Assembly (NCBI GenBank): GCA_035771175.1 | Contig: JAYMFD010001271.1 | Location: forward strand, 1,860,001-1,924,000 | Source of the DNA: Paratinospora sagittata | Taxonomy: Eukaryota > Streptophyta > Magnoliopsida > Ranunculales > Menispermaceae | Direction: 5' to 3' | DNA: 64,000 bases | Shown here: one piece after another, positions 11,738 to 24,680 of the stretch | Layout of the letters: every line of letters begins with the position of its first letter | Position numbering within the stretch: the stretch's first letter is position 1 | Position numbers and translations under genes: made by a program | Notes under the pieces: model-generated | The model's input: only the letters and a program-made list of their open reading frames with translations | The model's database searches: none | Told to the model about the DNA's origin: nothing

Positions 11738-12911
11738 TAGGGTTGAATAACCAAAAATCAAATTTTCCGAAAAATTGCCTACAACGCGCTATCCCTTTTG
11801 ATAACTCGCTGTAAAGTAATTACCGTGATCTTTCGATTTTTAATAAAATGGGCAATAGCGTGCAATAGGCCTAGATTGCACGCTAACGGAAAGTCCAAAA
11901 AACTCGAGCTCTTGGGTATGTGTATATCGACTTACAATAGCCCGCTTTAAGTCATTATAGGGCATGATACACAACCCAATTGCATGCTATCCAAGTTTGA
12001 GTTAGAAATCTCACCTTTTTAACGAGAAAAACGGAGGCCCTTTCCCTTGCTCGATTTTTCCATTCCTTACACAGTTTTGACGGGGAATCGTAACTGAAAT
12101 ATTCTCCACTAAGACATGGATGATGCCCTTTGTTTCGCATGGCCAAAACAACTTTCGATTAAACAATGTCTTGAATTCAAATCATTTCCTACTCTCTTGC
12201 ACTTTAAGCTGCAATTGCTAATTTAATAAAACACTCATTGTCTAATTTTCAAAGATACAACACACACGATTTCAGCAAGTTAGACTGAGCATTCCGAAGA
12301 GTATTTCAAAAGAAGAAAGTCGTGATTCTTGCATTGCCAATAAATGCTTCGACCCGAATCAAAGTTGGAAACTGTCTTGAAGATAACTTCATTGTTTAAC
12401 AAGTTCTTCATTATATCCCTTTTGTGCTGAGATTTTAAGAAGCATTTCATCGTTTTAAACTGTAAGTATATGAAGTGTTCTCAGTAAGAGAACACAACAC
12501 ATCACCTATATTCTTTCTCTAGGAGCTACAACTAATCATCAAGAACACAACAAATTATAGCTATCAAAGTCTACAATGATCAAGCTCTAAGAACGAGGAC
12601 ATATCTCAATGCTAATGCGTTAGTTCAATCTTAGGTGTGTAGGGTAACCTCTCGATCAATCTCAGCACGAAAACTCACTAAATTGCAAAGTCTTCAATAT
12701 CACTTGGATTTAGTATTTGATTTTGACAAAATATTTTCCGAAAGGTTTTAATCATAATTTCAATGAGTTTTGAATGATTTAAAAGTGTTTTGAGTCAATG
12801 AAATGGTTCTTAAGTGTTAAAATATTAGTTTTTCCAAAATCGGGCTATCCACCACTTTGCCAAAATTTTACAAAAGGTAATAGCGCACTATCAGTGTTGA
12901 TAGCACGCTGG
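11738..12911 (+). repeat. Monomer 11 (1174 bp), strongly diverged
   Basis: Many private changes: CGCTGTAAAGTAATTA, CCCGCTTTAAG, CATTATAGGGC, CACCTTTTTAACG, TTTCGCATGG, CTTTCGATTAAAC, TTGCACTTTAAG, GAGCATTCCG, CATCGTTTTAAAC, TCTAGGAGC and ACAATGATC. It is among the most divergent copies in the window. Confidence 0.92.
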
Positions 12912-14095
12912 TAGGGTTGAATAATCAAAAATCAATTTTTCTGGAAAATTGCCTACAACGCGCTATTCCTCGCTATCCCTGTTGATAACTCGCTATAAAG
13001 TAGTTACCGTGATCTTTCGATTTTTACTGAAATGGGCAATAGCGTGCAATAGGCCTAGATTGCACGCTAACGGAAAGTCCAAAAAACTCGAGCTCTTGGG
13101 TATGTGTATATCGACTTACAATAGCCCGCTATAAGTCATTAGGGGGCACGATACACAACCCAATTGCATGCTATCCATGTTTGAGTTAGGAATCTCACAT
13201 TTCTAACGAGAAAAACGGAGGCCCTTTCCCTTGCTCGATTTTTCCATTCCTTACACAGTTTTGACGGGGAATCGTAACTGAAATATTCTCCACTAAGACA
13301 TGGATGATGCCCATTGTTTCGCACGGCCAAAACAACTTTAGATTAAACAATGTTTTGAATTCAAATCATTTCATACTCTCTTGCTCTTTAAGCTGCAATT
13401 GCTAATTTAATAAAACACTCATTGTCTAATTTTCAAATATACAACACACGCGATTTCTGCAAGTTAGACTGAGCTTTCCGAAGAGTATTTCAAAAGAAGA
13501 AAGTCGTGATTCTTGCATTGCCAATAAATGCTTCGACCCGAATCAAAGTTGGAAACTGTCTTGAAGATAATTTCAATGTTTAACAAGTTCTTCATTATAT
13601 CCCTTTTGTGCTGAGATTTTAAGAAGCAATTCATTGTTTTAAACTGTAAGTATATGAAGTGTTCTCAGTAAGAGAACACAACACCTCACCTATATTCTTT
13701 CTCTGAGAGCTACAACTAATCATCAAGAACACATCAAATTATATCTATCAAAGTCTACAAAGATCAAGCTCTAAGAACGAGGACATATCTCAATGCTAAT
13801 GCGTTAGTTCATTCTTAGGTGTGAAGGGTAACCTCTCTATCAATCTCAGCACGAAAACTCACTAAATTGCAAAGTCTTCAATATCACTTGGATTTAGTAT
13901 TTGATTTTGACAAAATATTTTCCGAAAGGTTTTAATCATAATTTTAACGAGTTTTGAATGATTTAAAAGTGTTTTGAGTCAATGAAATGGTTCTTAAGTG
14001 TTAAAATATTAGTTTTTCCAAAATCGGGCTATCCACCACTTTGCCAAAATTTTACAAAAGGTAATAGCGCACTATCAGTGTTGATAGCACGCTGG
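12912..14095 (+). repeat. Monomer 12 (1184 bp), 10-bp insertion
   Basis: Opens with GTAGGGTTGAATAATC and carries the doubled CGCTAT(T/C)CCT. Markers: GGGGGCACGATAC, ATCCATGTTTGAG, AACACACGCGATTTCTGC, ATAATTTCAATG, ACACCTCACC, TATATCTATC, CTCTCTATC and AATTTTAACGAG. Confidence 0.93.
12961..12980 (+). repeat. 10-bp tandem duplication inside monomer 12
   Basis: CGCTATTCCT is followed by CGCTATCCCT where other monomers have a single CGCTATCCCT. This makes the copy 1184 bp long. The first unit has a C-to-T change absent from the versions in monomers 13 and 15. Confidence 0.9.
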
Positions 14096-15279
14096 TAGGG
14101 TTGAATAATCAAAAATCAATTTTTCCGAAAAATTGCCTACAACGCGCTATCCCTCGCTATCCCTGTTGATAACTCGCTATAAAGTAGTTACCGTGATCTT
14201 TCGATTTTTACTAAAATGGGCAATAGCGTGCAATAGGCCTAGATTGCACGCTAACGGAAAGTCCAAAAAACTCGAGCTCTTGGGTATGTGTATATCGACT
14301 TACAATAGCCCGCTATAAGTCATTAGGGGGCATGATACACAACCCAATTGCATGCTATCCAAGTTTGAGTTAGGAATCTCACATTTCTAACGAGAAAAAC
14401 GGAGGCCCTTTCCCTTGCTCGATTTTTCCATTCCTTACACAGTTTTGACGGGGAATCGTAACTGAAATATTCTCCACTAAGACATGGATGATGCCCATTG
14501 TTTCGCACGGCCAAAACAACTTTAGATTAAATAATGTTTTGAATTTAATTCATTTCCTTCTCTCTTGGTCTTTAAGCTGCAATTGCTAATTTAATAAAGC
14601 ACTCATTGTCTAATTTTAAAAGATACAACACACACGATTTCAGCAAGTTAGACTGAGCTTTCTGAAGAGTATTTCAAAAGAAGAAAGTCGTGATTCTTGC
14701 ATTGCCAATAAATGCTTGGACCAGAATCAAAGTTGGAAACTGTCTTGAAGATAATTTCATTGTTTAACAAGTTCTTCATTATATCCCTTTTGTGCTGAGA
14801 TTTTAAGAAGCAATTCATTGTTTTAAACTGTAAGTATATGAAGTGTTCTCAGTAAGAGAACCCAACAAATCACCTATATTCTTTCTCTGAGAGCTACAAC
14901 TAATCATCAAGAACACATCAAATTATAGCAATCAAAGTCTACAAAGATCTAGCTCTAAGAACGAGGACATATCTCAATGCTAATGCGTTAGTTCAATCAT
15001 AGGTGTGAAGGGTAACCTCTCGATCAATCTCAGCCCGAAAACTCACTAAATTGCAAAGTCTTCAATATCACTTGGATTTAGTATTTGATTTTGACAAAAT
15101 ATTTTCCGAAAGGTTTTAATCATAATTTCAATGAGTTTTGAATGATTTAAAAGTGTTTTGAGTCAATGAAATGGTTCCTAAGTGTCAAAATTTTAATTTT
15201 TCCAAAATCGGGCTATCCACCACTTTGCCAAGATTTTACAAAGGGTAATAGCGCACTATCAGTGTTTATAGCACGCTGA
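14096..15279 (+). repeat. Monomer 13 (1184 bp), first half of the H2 dimer
   Basis: Doubled CGCTATCCCT. GAATTTAATTCATT destroys the EcoRI site found in almost all copies. Others: AAAGCACTC, TTTTAAAAGATAC, CTTTCTGAAG, GCTTGGACCAG, GAACCCAACAAATC, AGATCTAGC and AGTGTCAAAATTTTAAT. First tail reading GTGTTTATAGCACG. Confidence 0.93.
14145..14164 (+). repeat. 10-bp tandem duplication inside monomer 13
   Basis: CGCTATCCCT occurs twice in a row here, against once in ordinary copies. It is followed by GTTGATAACTCG rather than the usual TTTGATAACTCG. Confidence 0.9.
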
Positions 15280-16453
15280 TAGGGTTGAATAACCAAAAAT
15301 CAATTTTTCGTAAAAATTGCCTACAACGCGTTATCCCTTTTGATAACTCGCTATAAAGTAGTTACCGTCATCTTTCGATTTTTACTAAAATGGGCAATAG
15401 CGTGCAATAGGCCTAGATTGCACGCTAACGGAAAGTCCAAAAAACTCGAGCTCTTGGGTATGTGTATATCGACTTACAATAGCCCGCTATAAGTCATCAG
15501 GGGGCATGATACACAACCCAATTGCATGCTATCCAAGTTTGGGTTAGAAATCTCACATTTCTAACGACAAAAACGAAGGCCCTTTCCCTTGCTCGATTTT
15601 TCCATTCCTTACACAGTTTTGACGGGGAATTGTAACTGAAATATTCTCCACTAACACATGGATGATGCCAATCGTTTCGCACGGCCAAAACAACTTTAGA
15701 TTAAACAATGTTTTGAATTCAAATCATTTCCTACTCTCTTGCTCTTTAAGCTGCAATTGCTAATTTAATAAAACACTCATTGTCTAATTTTCAAAGATAC
15801 AACACACACGATTTCAGCAAGTTAGACTGAGCTTTCCACAGAGTATTTCAAAAGAAGAAAGTCGTGCTTCTTGCATTGCCAATAAATGCTTCGACCCGAA
15901 TCAAAGTTGGAAACTGTCTTGAAGATAATTTCAATGTTTAACAAGTTCTTCATTATATCCCTTTTGTGCTGAGATTTTAAGAAGCAATTCATTGTTTTAA
16001 ACTGTAAGTATATGAAGTGTTCTCTGTAAGAGAACACAACACCTCACCTATATTCTTTCTCTGAGAGCTACAACTAATCATCAAGAACACATCAAATTAT
16101 ATCTATCAAAGTCTACAAAGATCAAGCTCTAAGAACGAGGACATATCTCAATGCTAATGCGTTAGTTCATTCTTAGGTGTGAAGGGTAACCTCTCTATCA
16201 ATCTCAGCACGAAAACTCACTAAATTGCAAAGTCTTCAATATCACTTGGATTTAGTATTTGATTTTGACAAAATATTTTCCGAAAGGTTTTAATCATAAT
16301 TTTAACGAGTTTTGAATGATTTAAAAGTGTTTTGAGTCAATGAAATGGTTCTTAAGTGTTAAAATATTAGTTTTTCCAAAATCGGGCTATCCACCACTTT
16401 GCCAAAATTTTACAAAAGGTAATAGCGCACTATCAGTGTTGATAGCACGCTGG
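15280..16453 (+). repeat. Monomer 14 (1174 bp), mosaic of two types
   Basis: The left ~590 bp introduce TTTTCGTAAAAATTG, ACCGTCATC, GTCATCAGG, TTTGGGTTAG, ACGACAAAAACGAAGG and TTTCCACAGAG. From about 15868 it continues with monomer 12's right half (ATAATTTCAATG, ACACCTCACC, TATATCTATC). This switch is the H2 duplication junction. Confidence 0.93.
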
Positions 16454-17637
16454 TAGGGTTGAATAATCAAAAATCAATTTTTCCGAAAAATTGCCTACAA
16501 CGCGCTATCCCTCGCTATCCCTGTTGATAACTCGCTATAAAGTAGTTACCGTGATCTTTCGATTTTTACTAAAATGGGCAATAGCGTGCAATAGGCCTAG
16601 ATTGCACGCTAACGGAAAGTCCAAAAAACTCGAGCTCTTGGGTATGTGTATATCGACTTACAATAGCCCGCTATAAGTCATTAGGGGGCATGATACACAA
16701 CCCAATTGCATGCTATCCAAGTTTGAGTTAGGAATCTCACATTTCTAACGAGAAAAACGGAGGCCCTTTCCCTTGCTCGATTTTTCCATTCCTTACACAG
16801 TTTTGACGGGGAATCGTAACTGAAATATTCTCCACTAAGACATGGATGATGCCCATTGTTTCGCACGGCCAAAACAACTTTAGATTAAATAATGTTTTGA
16901 ATTTAATTCATTTCCTTCTCTCTTGCTCTTTAAGCTGCAATTGCTAATTTAATAAAGCACTCATTGTCTAATTTTAAAAGATACAACACACACGATTTCA
17001 GCAAGTTAGACTGAGCTTTCTGAAGAGTATTTCAAAAGAAGAAAGTCGTGATTCTTGCATTGCCAATAAATGCTTGGACCAGAATCAAAGTTGGAAACTG
17101 TCTTGAAGATAATTTCATTGTTTAACAAGTTCTTCATTATATCCCTTTTGTGCTGAGATTTTAAGAAGCAATTCATTGTTTTAAACTGTAAGTATATGAA
17201 GTGTTCTCAGTAAGAGAACCCAACAAATCACCTATATTCTTTCTCTGAGAGCTACAACTAATCATCAAGAACACATCAAATTATAGCAATCAAAGTCTAC
17301 AAAGATCTAGCTCTAAGAACGAGGACATATCTCAATGCTAATGCGTTAGTTCAATCATAGGTGTGAAGGGTAACCTCTCGATCAATCTCAGCCCGAAAAC
17401 TCACTAAATTGCAAAGTCTTCAATATCACTTGGATTTAGTATTTGATTTTGACAAAATATTTTCCGAAAGGTTTTAATCATAATTTCAATGAGTTTTGAA
17501 TGATTTAAAAGTGTTTTGAGTCAATGAAATGGTTCCTAAGTGTCAAAATTTTAATTTTTCCAAAATCGGGCTATCCACCACTTTGCCAAGATTTTACAAA
17601 GGGTAATAGCGCACTATCAGTGTTTATAGCACGCTGA
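16454..17637 (+). repeat. Monomer 15 (1184 bp), copy of monomer 13
   Basis: Repeats all the rare alleles of monomer 13, including the doubled 10-mer and the lost EcoRI site. One substitution seen: C at 16926. Confidence 0.93.
16503..16522 (+). repeat. 10-bp tandem duplication inside monomer 15
   Basis: This is the same doubled CGCTATCCCT as at 14145-14164, carried here by the 2358-bp dimer duplication. Confidence 0.9.
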
Positions 17638-18811
17638 TAGGGTTGAATAACCAAAAATCAATTTTTCGTAAAAATTGCCTACAACGCGCTATCCCTTTTG
17701 ATAACTCGCTATAAAGTAGTTACCGTCATCTTTCGATTTTTACTAAAATGGGCAATAGCGTGCAATAGGCCTAGATTGCACGCTAACGGAAAGTCCAAAA
17801 AACTCGAGCTCTTGGGTATGTGTATATCGACTTACAATAGCCCGCTATAAGTCATCAGGGGGCATGATACACAACCCAATTGCATGCTATCCAAGTTTGG
17901 GTTAGAAATCTCACATTTCTAACGACAAAAACGAAGGCCCTTTCCCTTGCTCGATTTTTCCATTCCTTACACAGTTTTGACGGGGAATTGTAACTGAAAT
18001 ATTCTCCACTAACACATGGATGATGCCAATCGTTTCGCACGGCCAAAACAACTTTAGATTAAACAATGTTTTGAATTCAAATCATTTCCTACTCTCTTGC
18101 TCTTTAAGCTGCAATTGCTAATTTAATAAAACACTCATTGTCTAATTTTCAAAGATACAACACACACGATTTCAGCAAGTTAGACTGAGCTTTCCACAGA
18201 GTATTTCAAAAGAAGAAAGTCGTGCTTCTTGCATTGCCAATAAATGCTTCGACCCGAATCAAAGTTGGAAACTGTCTTGAAGATAACTTCATTGTTTAAC
18301 AAGTTCTTCATTATATCCCTTTTGTGCTGAGATTTTAAGAAGCAATTCATTGTTTTAAACTATAAGTATATGAAGTGTTCTCAGTAAGAGAACACAACAC
18401 CTCACCTATATTCTTTCTCTGAGAGCTACAACTAATCATCAAGAACACATCAAATTATAACTATCAAAGTCTACAAAGATCAAGCTCTAAGAACAAGGAC
18501 ATATCTCAATGCTAATGCGGTAGTTCAATCTTAGGTGTGAAGGGTAACCTCTCGATCAATCTCAGCACGAAAACTCACTAAATTGCAAAGTCTTCAATAT
18601 CACTTGGATTTAGTATTTGATTTTGACAAAATATTTTCCGAAAGGTTTTAATCATAATTTCAATGAGTTTTGAATGATTTAAAAGTGTTTTGAGTCAATG
18701 AAATGGTTCTTAAGTGTTAAAATATTAGTTTTTCCAAAGCCGGGCTATCCACCACTTTGCCAAGATTTTACAAAAGGTAATAGCGCACTATCAGTGTTTA
18801 TAGCACGCTGA
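17638..18811 (+). repeat. Monomer 16 (1174 bp)
   Basis: Matches monomer 14 up to 18286, then diverges: AACTTCATTG, AAACTATAAG, TATAACTATC, GAACAAGGAC, ATGCGGTAG and CAAAGCCGGG. Confidence 0.93.
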
Positions 18812-19985
18812 TAGGGTTGAATAACCAAAAATCTATTTTTCCTGAAAATTGCCTACAACGCGCTATCCCTTTTGATAACTCGCTATAAAGTAGTTACCGT
18901 GATCTTTCGATTTTTACTAAAATGGGCAATAGCGTGCAATAGGCCTAGATTGCACGCTAACGGAAAGTCCAAAAAACTCGAGCTCTTGGGTATGTGTATA
19001 TCGACTTACAATAGCCCGCTATAAGTCATTAGGTGGCATGATACACAACCCAATTGCATGCTATCCAAGTTTGGGTTAGAAATCTCACATTTCTAACGAC
19101 AAAAACGAAGGCCCTTTCCCTTGCTCGATTTTTCCATTCCTTACACAGTTTTGACGGGGAATCGTAACTGAAATATTCTCCACTAACACATGGATGATGC
19201 CCATTGTTTCGCACGGCAAAAACAACTTTAGATTAAACAATGTTTTGAATTCAAATCATTTCCTACTCTCTTGCTCTTTAAGCTGCAATTGCTAATTTAA
19301 TAAAACACTCATTGTCTAGTTTTCAAAGATTCAACACACACGATTTCAGCAAGTTAGACTGAGCTTTCCGAAGAGTATTTCAAAAGAAGAAAGTCGTGAT
19401 TCTTGCATTGCCAATAAATGCTTCGACCCGAATCAAAGTTGGAAACTGTCTTGAAGATAACTTCATTGTTTAACAAGTTCTTCATTATATCCCTTTTGTG
19501 CTGAGATTTTAAGAAGCATTTCATTGTTTTAAACTGTAAGTATATGAAGTGTTCTCAGTAAGAGAACACAACACATCACCTATATTTCTTCTCTAAGAGC
19601 TACAACTAATCATCAAGAACACATTAAATTATAGCTATCAAAGTCTACAAAGATCAAGCCCTAAGAACGAGGACATATCTCAATGCTAATGCATTAGTTC
19701 AATCTTAGGTGTGTAGGGTAACCTCTCGATCAATCTCAGCCCGAAAACTCACTAAATTGCAAAGTCTTCAATATCACTTGGATTTAGTATTTGATTTTGA
19801 CAAAATATTTTCCGAAAGGTTTTAATCATAATTTCAATGAGTTTTGAATGATTTAAAAGTGTTTTGAGTCAATGAAATGGTTCTTTAGTGTTAAAATATT
19901 AGTTTTTCCAAAATCGGGCTATCCACCACTTTGCCAAAATTTTACAAAAGGTAATAGCGCACTATCAGTGTTTATAGCACGCTGA
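18812..19985 (+). repeat. Monomer 17 (1174 bp)
   Basis: Markers: AATCTATTTTTCCTG, AGGTGGCATG, CACGGCAAAAAC, GTCTAGTTTTC, TATATTTCTTCTCTAAG, AAGCCCTAAG, AATGCATTAG and TTCTTTAGTG. It keeps TTTCCGAAGAG and GTGATTCTTGC of the left-side copies. Confidence 0.93.
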
Positions 19986-21159
19986 TAGGGTTGAATAACC
20001 AAAAATCAATTTTTCCGGAAAATTGCCTACAACGCGCGTTCCCTTTTGATAACTCGCTATAAAGTAGTTACCGTGATCTTTCGATTTTTACTAAAATGGG
20101 CAATAGCGTGCAATAGGCCTAGATTGCACGCTAACGGAAAGTCCAAAAAACTCGAGCTCTTGGGTATGTGTATATCGACTTACAATAGCCCGCTATAAGT
20201 CATTAGGGGGCATGATACACAACCCAATTGCATGCTATCCAAGTTTGAGTTAGGAATCTCACATTTCTAACGAGAAAAACGGAGGCCCTTTCCCTTGCTC
20301 GATTTTTCCATTCCTTACACAGTTTTGACGGGGAATCGTAACTGAAATATTCTCCACTAAGACATGGATGATGCCCATTGTTTTGCACGGCCAAAACAAC
20401 TTTAGATTAAATAATGTTTTGAATTCAAATCATTTCCTACTCTCTTGCTCTTTAAGCTGCAATTGCTAATTTAATAAAGCACTCATTGTCTAATTTTCAA
20501 AGATACAACACACACGATTTCAGCAAGTTAGACTGAGCTTTCCACGGAGTATTTCAAAAGAAGAAAGTCGTGCTTCTTGCATTGCCAATAAATGCTTCGA
20601 CCCGAATCAAAGTTGGTAACTGTCTTGAAGTTAACTTCATTGTTTAACAAGTTCTTCATTATATCCCTTTTGTGCTGAGATTTTAAGAAGCATTTTATTG
20701 TTTTAAACTGTAAGTATATGAAGTGTTCTCAGTAAGAGAACACAACACATCACCTATATTTCTTCTCTGAGAGCTACAACTAATCATCAAGAACACATTA
20801 AATTATAGCTATCAAAGTCTACAAAGATCAAGCTCTAAGAACGAGGACATATCTCAATGCTAATGCGTTAGTTCAATCTTAGGTGTGTAGGGTAACCTCT
20901 CGATCAATCTCAGCACGAAAACTCACTAAATTGCAAAGTCTTCAATATCACTTGGATTTAGTATTTGATTTTGACAAAATATTTTTCGAAAGGTTTTAAT
21001 CATAATTTCAATGAGTTTTGAATGATTTAAAAGTGTTTTGAGTCAATGAAATGGTTCTTAAGTGTTAAAATATTAGTTTTTCCAAAATCGGGCTATCCAC
21101 CACTTTGCCAAAATTTTACAAAAGGTAATAGCGCACTATCAGTGTTTATAGCACGCTGA
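19986..21159 (+). repeat. Monomer 18 (1174 bp)
   Basis: Markers: ACGCGCGTTCCC (core altered), GAGTTAGGAATC, GTTTTGCACGG, TTAAATAATG, AAAGCACTC, CCACGGAG, GTTGGTAACTG, GAAGTTAACTTC and GCATTTTATTG. Confidence 0.93.
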
Positions 21160-22332
21160 TAGGGTTGAATAACCAAAAATCTATTTTTCCTGAAAATTGC
21201 CTACAACGCGCTATCCCTTTTGATAACTCGCTATAAAGTAGTTACCGTGATCTTTCGATTTTTACTAAAATGGGCAATAGCATGCAATAGGCCTAGATTG
21301 CACGCTAACGGAAAGTCCAAAAAACTCGAGCTCTTGGGTATGTGTATATCGACTTACAATAGCCCGCTATAAGTCATTAGGGGCATGATACACAACCCAA
21401 TTGCATGCTATCCAAGTTTGGGTTAGAAATCTCACATTTCTAACGACAAAAACGAAGGCCCTTTCCCTTGCTCGATTTTTCCATTCCTTACACAGTTTTG
21501 ACGGGGAATCGTAACTGAAATATTCTCCACTAAGACATGGATGATGCCCATCGTTTCGCACGGCCAAAACAACTTTAGATTAAACAATGTTTTGAATTCA
21601 AATCATTTCCTACTCTCTTGCTCTTTAAGCTGCAATTGCTAATTTAATAAAACACTCATTGTCTAATTTTCAAAGATACAACACACACGATTTCAGCAAG
21701 TTAGACTGAGCTTTCCACGGAGTATTTCAAAAGAAGAAAGTCGTGCTTCTTGCATTGCCAATAAATGCTTCGACCCGAATCAAAGTTGGTAACTGTCTTG
21801 AAGATAACTTCATTGTTTAACAAGTTCTTCATTATATCCCTTTTGTGCTGAGATATTAAGAAGCATTTTATTGTTTTAAAGTGTAAGTATATGAAGTGTT
21901 CTCAGTAAGAGAACACAACACATCACCTATATTTCTTCTCTGAGAGCTACAACTAATCATCAAGAACACATTAAATTATAGCTATCAAAGTCTACAAAGA
22001 TCAAGCTCTAAGAACGAGGACATATCTCAATGCTAATGCGTTAGTTCAATCTTAGGTGTGTAGGGTAACCTCTCGATCAATCTCAGCACGAAAACTCACT
22101 AAATTGCAAAGTCTTCAATATCACTTGGATTTAGTATTTGATTTTGACAAAATATTTTCCGAAAGGTTTTAATCATAATTTCAATGAGTTTTGAATGATT
22201 TAAAAGTGTTTTGAGTCAATGAAATGGTTCTTAAGTGTTAAAATATTAGTTTTTCCAAAATCGGGCTATCCACCACTTTGCCAAAATTTTACAAAAAGTA
22301 ATAGCGCACTATCAGTGTTTATAGCACGCTGA
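21160..22332 (+). repeat. Monomer 19 (1173 bp)
   Basis: One G is missing in CATTAGGGGCATG, giving 1173 bp. AGCATGCAATAGG creates a second SphI site shared only with monomer 20. Private changes: GAGATATTAAG, AAAGTGTAAG and ACAAAAAGTAATAG. Confidence 0.93.
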
Positions 22333-23506
22333 TAGGGTTGAATAACCAAAAATCTATTTTTCCTGAAAATTGCCTACAACGCGCTATCCCTTTTGATAAC
22401 TCGCTATAAAGTAGTTACCGTGATCTTTCGATTTTTACTAAAATGGGCAATAGCATGCAATAGGCCTAGATTGCACGCTAACGGAAAGTCCAAAAAACTC
22501 GAGCTCTTGGGTATGTGTATATCGACTTACAATAGCCCGCTATAAGTCATTAGGGGGCATGATACACAACCCAATTGCATGCTATCCAAGTTTGGGTTAG
22601 AAATCTCACATTTCTAACGACAAAAACGAAGGCCCTTTCCCTTGCTTGATTTTTCCATTCCTTACACAGTTTTGACGGGGAATCGTAACTGAAATATTCT
22701 CCACTAACACATGGATGATGCCCATCGTTTCGCACGGCCAAAACAACTTTAGATTAAACAATGTTTTGAATTCAAATCATTTCCTACTCTCTTGCTCTTT
22801 AAGCTGCAATTGCTAATTTAATAAAACACTCATTGTCTAATTTTCAAAGATACAACACACACGATTTCAGCAAGTTAGACTGAGCTTTCCACGGAGTATT
22901 TCAAAAGAAGAAAGTCGTGCTTCTTGCATTGCCAATAAATGCTTCGACCCGAATCAAAGTTGGTAACTGTCTTGAAGATAACTTCATTGTTTAACAAGTT
23001 CTTCATTATATCCCTTTTGTGCTGAGATTTTAAGAAGCATTTTATTGTTTTAAACTGTAAGTATATGAACTGTTCTCAGTAAGAGAACACAACACATCAC
23101 CTATATTTCTTCTCTGAGAGCTACAACTAATCATCAAGAACACATTAAATTATAGCTATCAAAGTCTACAAAGATCAAGCTCTAAGAACGAGGACATATC
23201 TCAATGCTAATGCGTTAGTTCAATCTTAGGTGTGTAGGGTAACCTCTCGATCAATCTCAGCACGAAAACTCACTAAATTGCAAAGTCTTCAATATCACTT
23301 GGATTTAGTATTTGATTTTGACAAAATATTTTCCGAAAGGTTTTAATCATAATTTCAATGAGTTTTGAATGATTTAAAAGTGTTTTGAGTCAATGAAATG
23401 GTTCTTAAGTGTTAAAATATTAGTTTTTCCAAAATCGGGCTATCCACCACTTTGCCAAAATTTTACAAAAGGTAATAGCGCACTATCAGTGTTTATAGCA
23501 CGCTGA
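22333..23506 (+). repeat. Monomer 20 (1174 bp)
   Basis: Near twin of monomer 19 (AATCTATTTTTCC, AGCATGCAATAGG, CCACGGAG, GTTGGTAAC) with CTTGCTTGATT, TAACACATGG and TATGAACTGTTC. Confidence 0.93.
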
Positions 23507-24680
23507 TAGGGTTGAATAACCAAAAATCTATTTTTCCTGAAAATTGCCTACAACGCGCTATCCATTTTGATAACTCGCTATAAAGTAGTTACCGTGATCT
23601 TTCGATTTTTACTAAAATGGGCAATAGCGTGCAATAGGCCTAGATTGCACGCTAACGGAAAGTCCAAAAAACTCGAGCTCTTGGGTATGTGTATATCGAC
23701 TTACAATAGCCCGCTATAAGTCATTAGGGGGCATGATACACAACCCAATTGCATGCTATCCAAGTTTGAGTTAGGAATCTCACATTTCTAACGAGAAAAA
23801 CGGAGGCCCTTTCCCTTGCTCGATTTTTCCATTCCTTACACAGTTTTGACGGGGAATCGTAACTGAAATATTCTCCACTAAGACATGGATGATGCCCATT
23901 GTTTTGCACAGCCAAAACAACTTTAGATTAAATAATGTATTGAATTCAAATCATTTCCTACTCTCTTGCTCTTTAAGCTGCAATTGCTAATTTAATAAAG
24001 CACTCATTGTCTAATTTTTAAAGATACAACACACACGATTTCAGCAAGTTAGACTGAGTTTTCCAAAGAGTATTTCAAAAGAAGAAAGTCGTGATTCTTG
24101 CATTGCCAATAAATGCTTGGACCAGAATCAAAGTTGGAAACTGTTTTGAAGATAACTTCATTGTTTAACAAGTTCTTCATTATATCCCTTTTGTGCTGAG
24201 ATTTTAAGAAGCAATTCATTGTTTTAAACTGTAAGTATATGAAGTGTTCTCAGTAAGAGAACCCAACAAATCACCTATATTCTTTCTCTGAGAGCTACAA
24301 CTAATCATCCAGAACACATCAAATTATAACAATCAAAGTCTACAAAGATCAAGCTCTAAGAACGAGGACATATCTCAATGATAATGCGTTAGTTCAATCT
24401 TAGGTGTGAAGGGTAACCTCTCGATCAATCTCAGCCCGAAAACTCACTAAATTGCAAAGTCTTCAATATCACTTGGATTTAGTATTTGATTTTGACAAAA
24501 TATTTTCCGAAAGGTTTTAATCATAATTTCAATGAGTTTTGAATGATTTAAAAGTGTTTTGAGTCAATGAAATGGTTCCTAAGTGTCAAAATATTAATTT
24601 TTCCAAAGCCGGGCTATCCACCACTTTGCCAAGATTTTACAAAAGGTAATAGCGCACTATCAGTGTTTATAGCACGCTGA
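23507..24680 (+). repeat. Monomer 21 (1174 bp), mosaic
   Basis: The start is like monomers 19-20 (AATCTATTTTT). From about offset 400 it shows the rare alleles of monomers 13/15 (AAAGCACTC, GCTTGGACCAG, GAACCCAACAAATC, AGTGTCAAAAT). Private: CTATCCATTTTG, GCACAGCC, AATGTATTG, CATCCAGAAC and AATGATAATG. Confidence 0.93.

Larger units (their letters stand above)
13510..18286 (+). repeat. Higher-order repeat H2: tandem two-monomer duplication (2358 bp)
   Basis: Positions 13510-15928 match 15868-18286 at an offset of 2358. I see only three substitutions: A13667/T16025, G14568/C16926 and T15331/C17689. The match is longer than the period, so the duplication junction lies in 15868-15928. The flanking mismatches (A13509/C15867 and T15929/C18287) mark its limits. 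The unit is 1184 + 1174 bp because one of its two monomers carries a 10-bp insertion. Confidence 0.93.
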
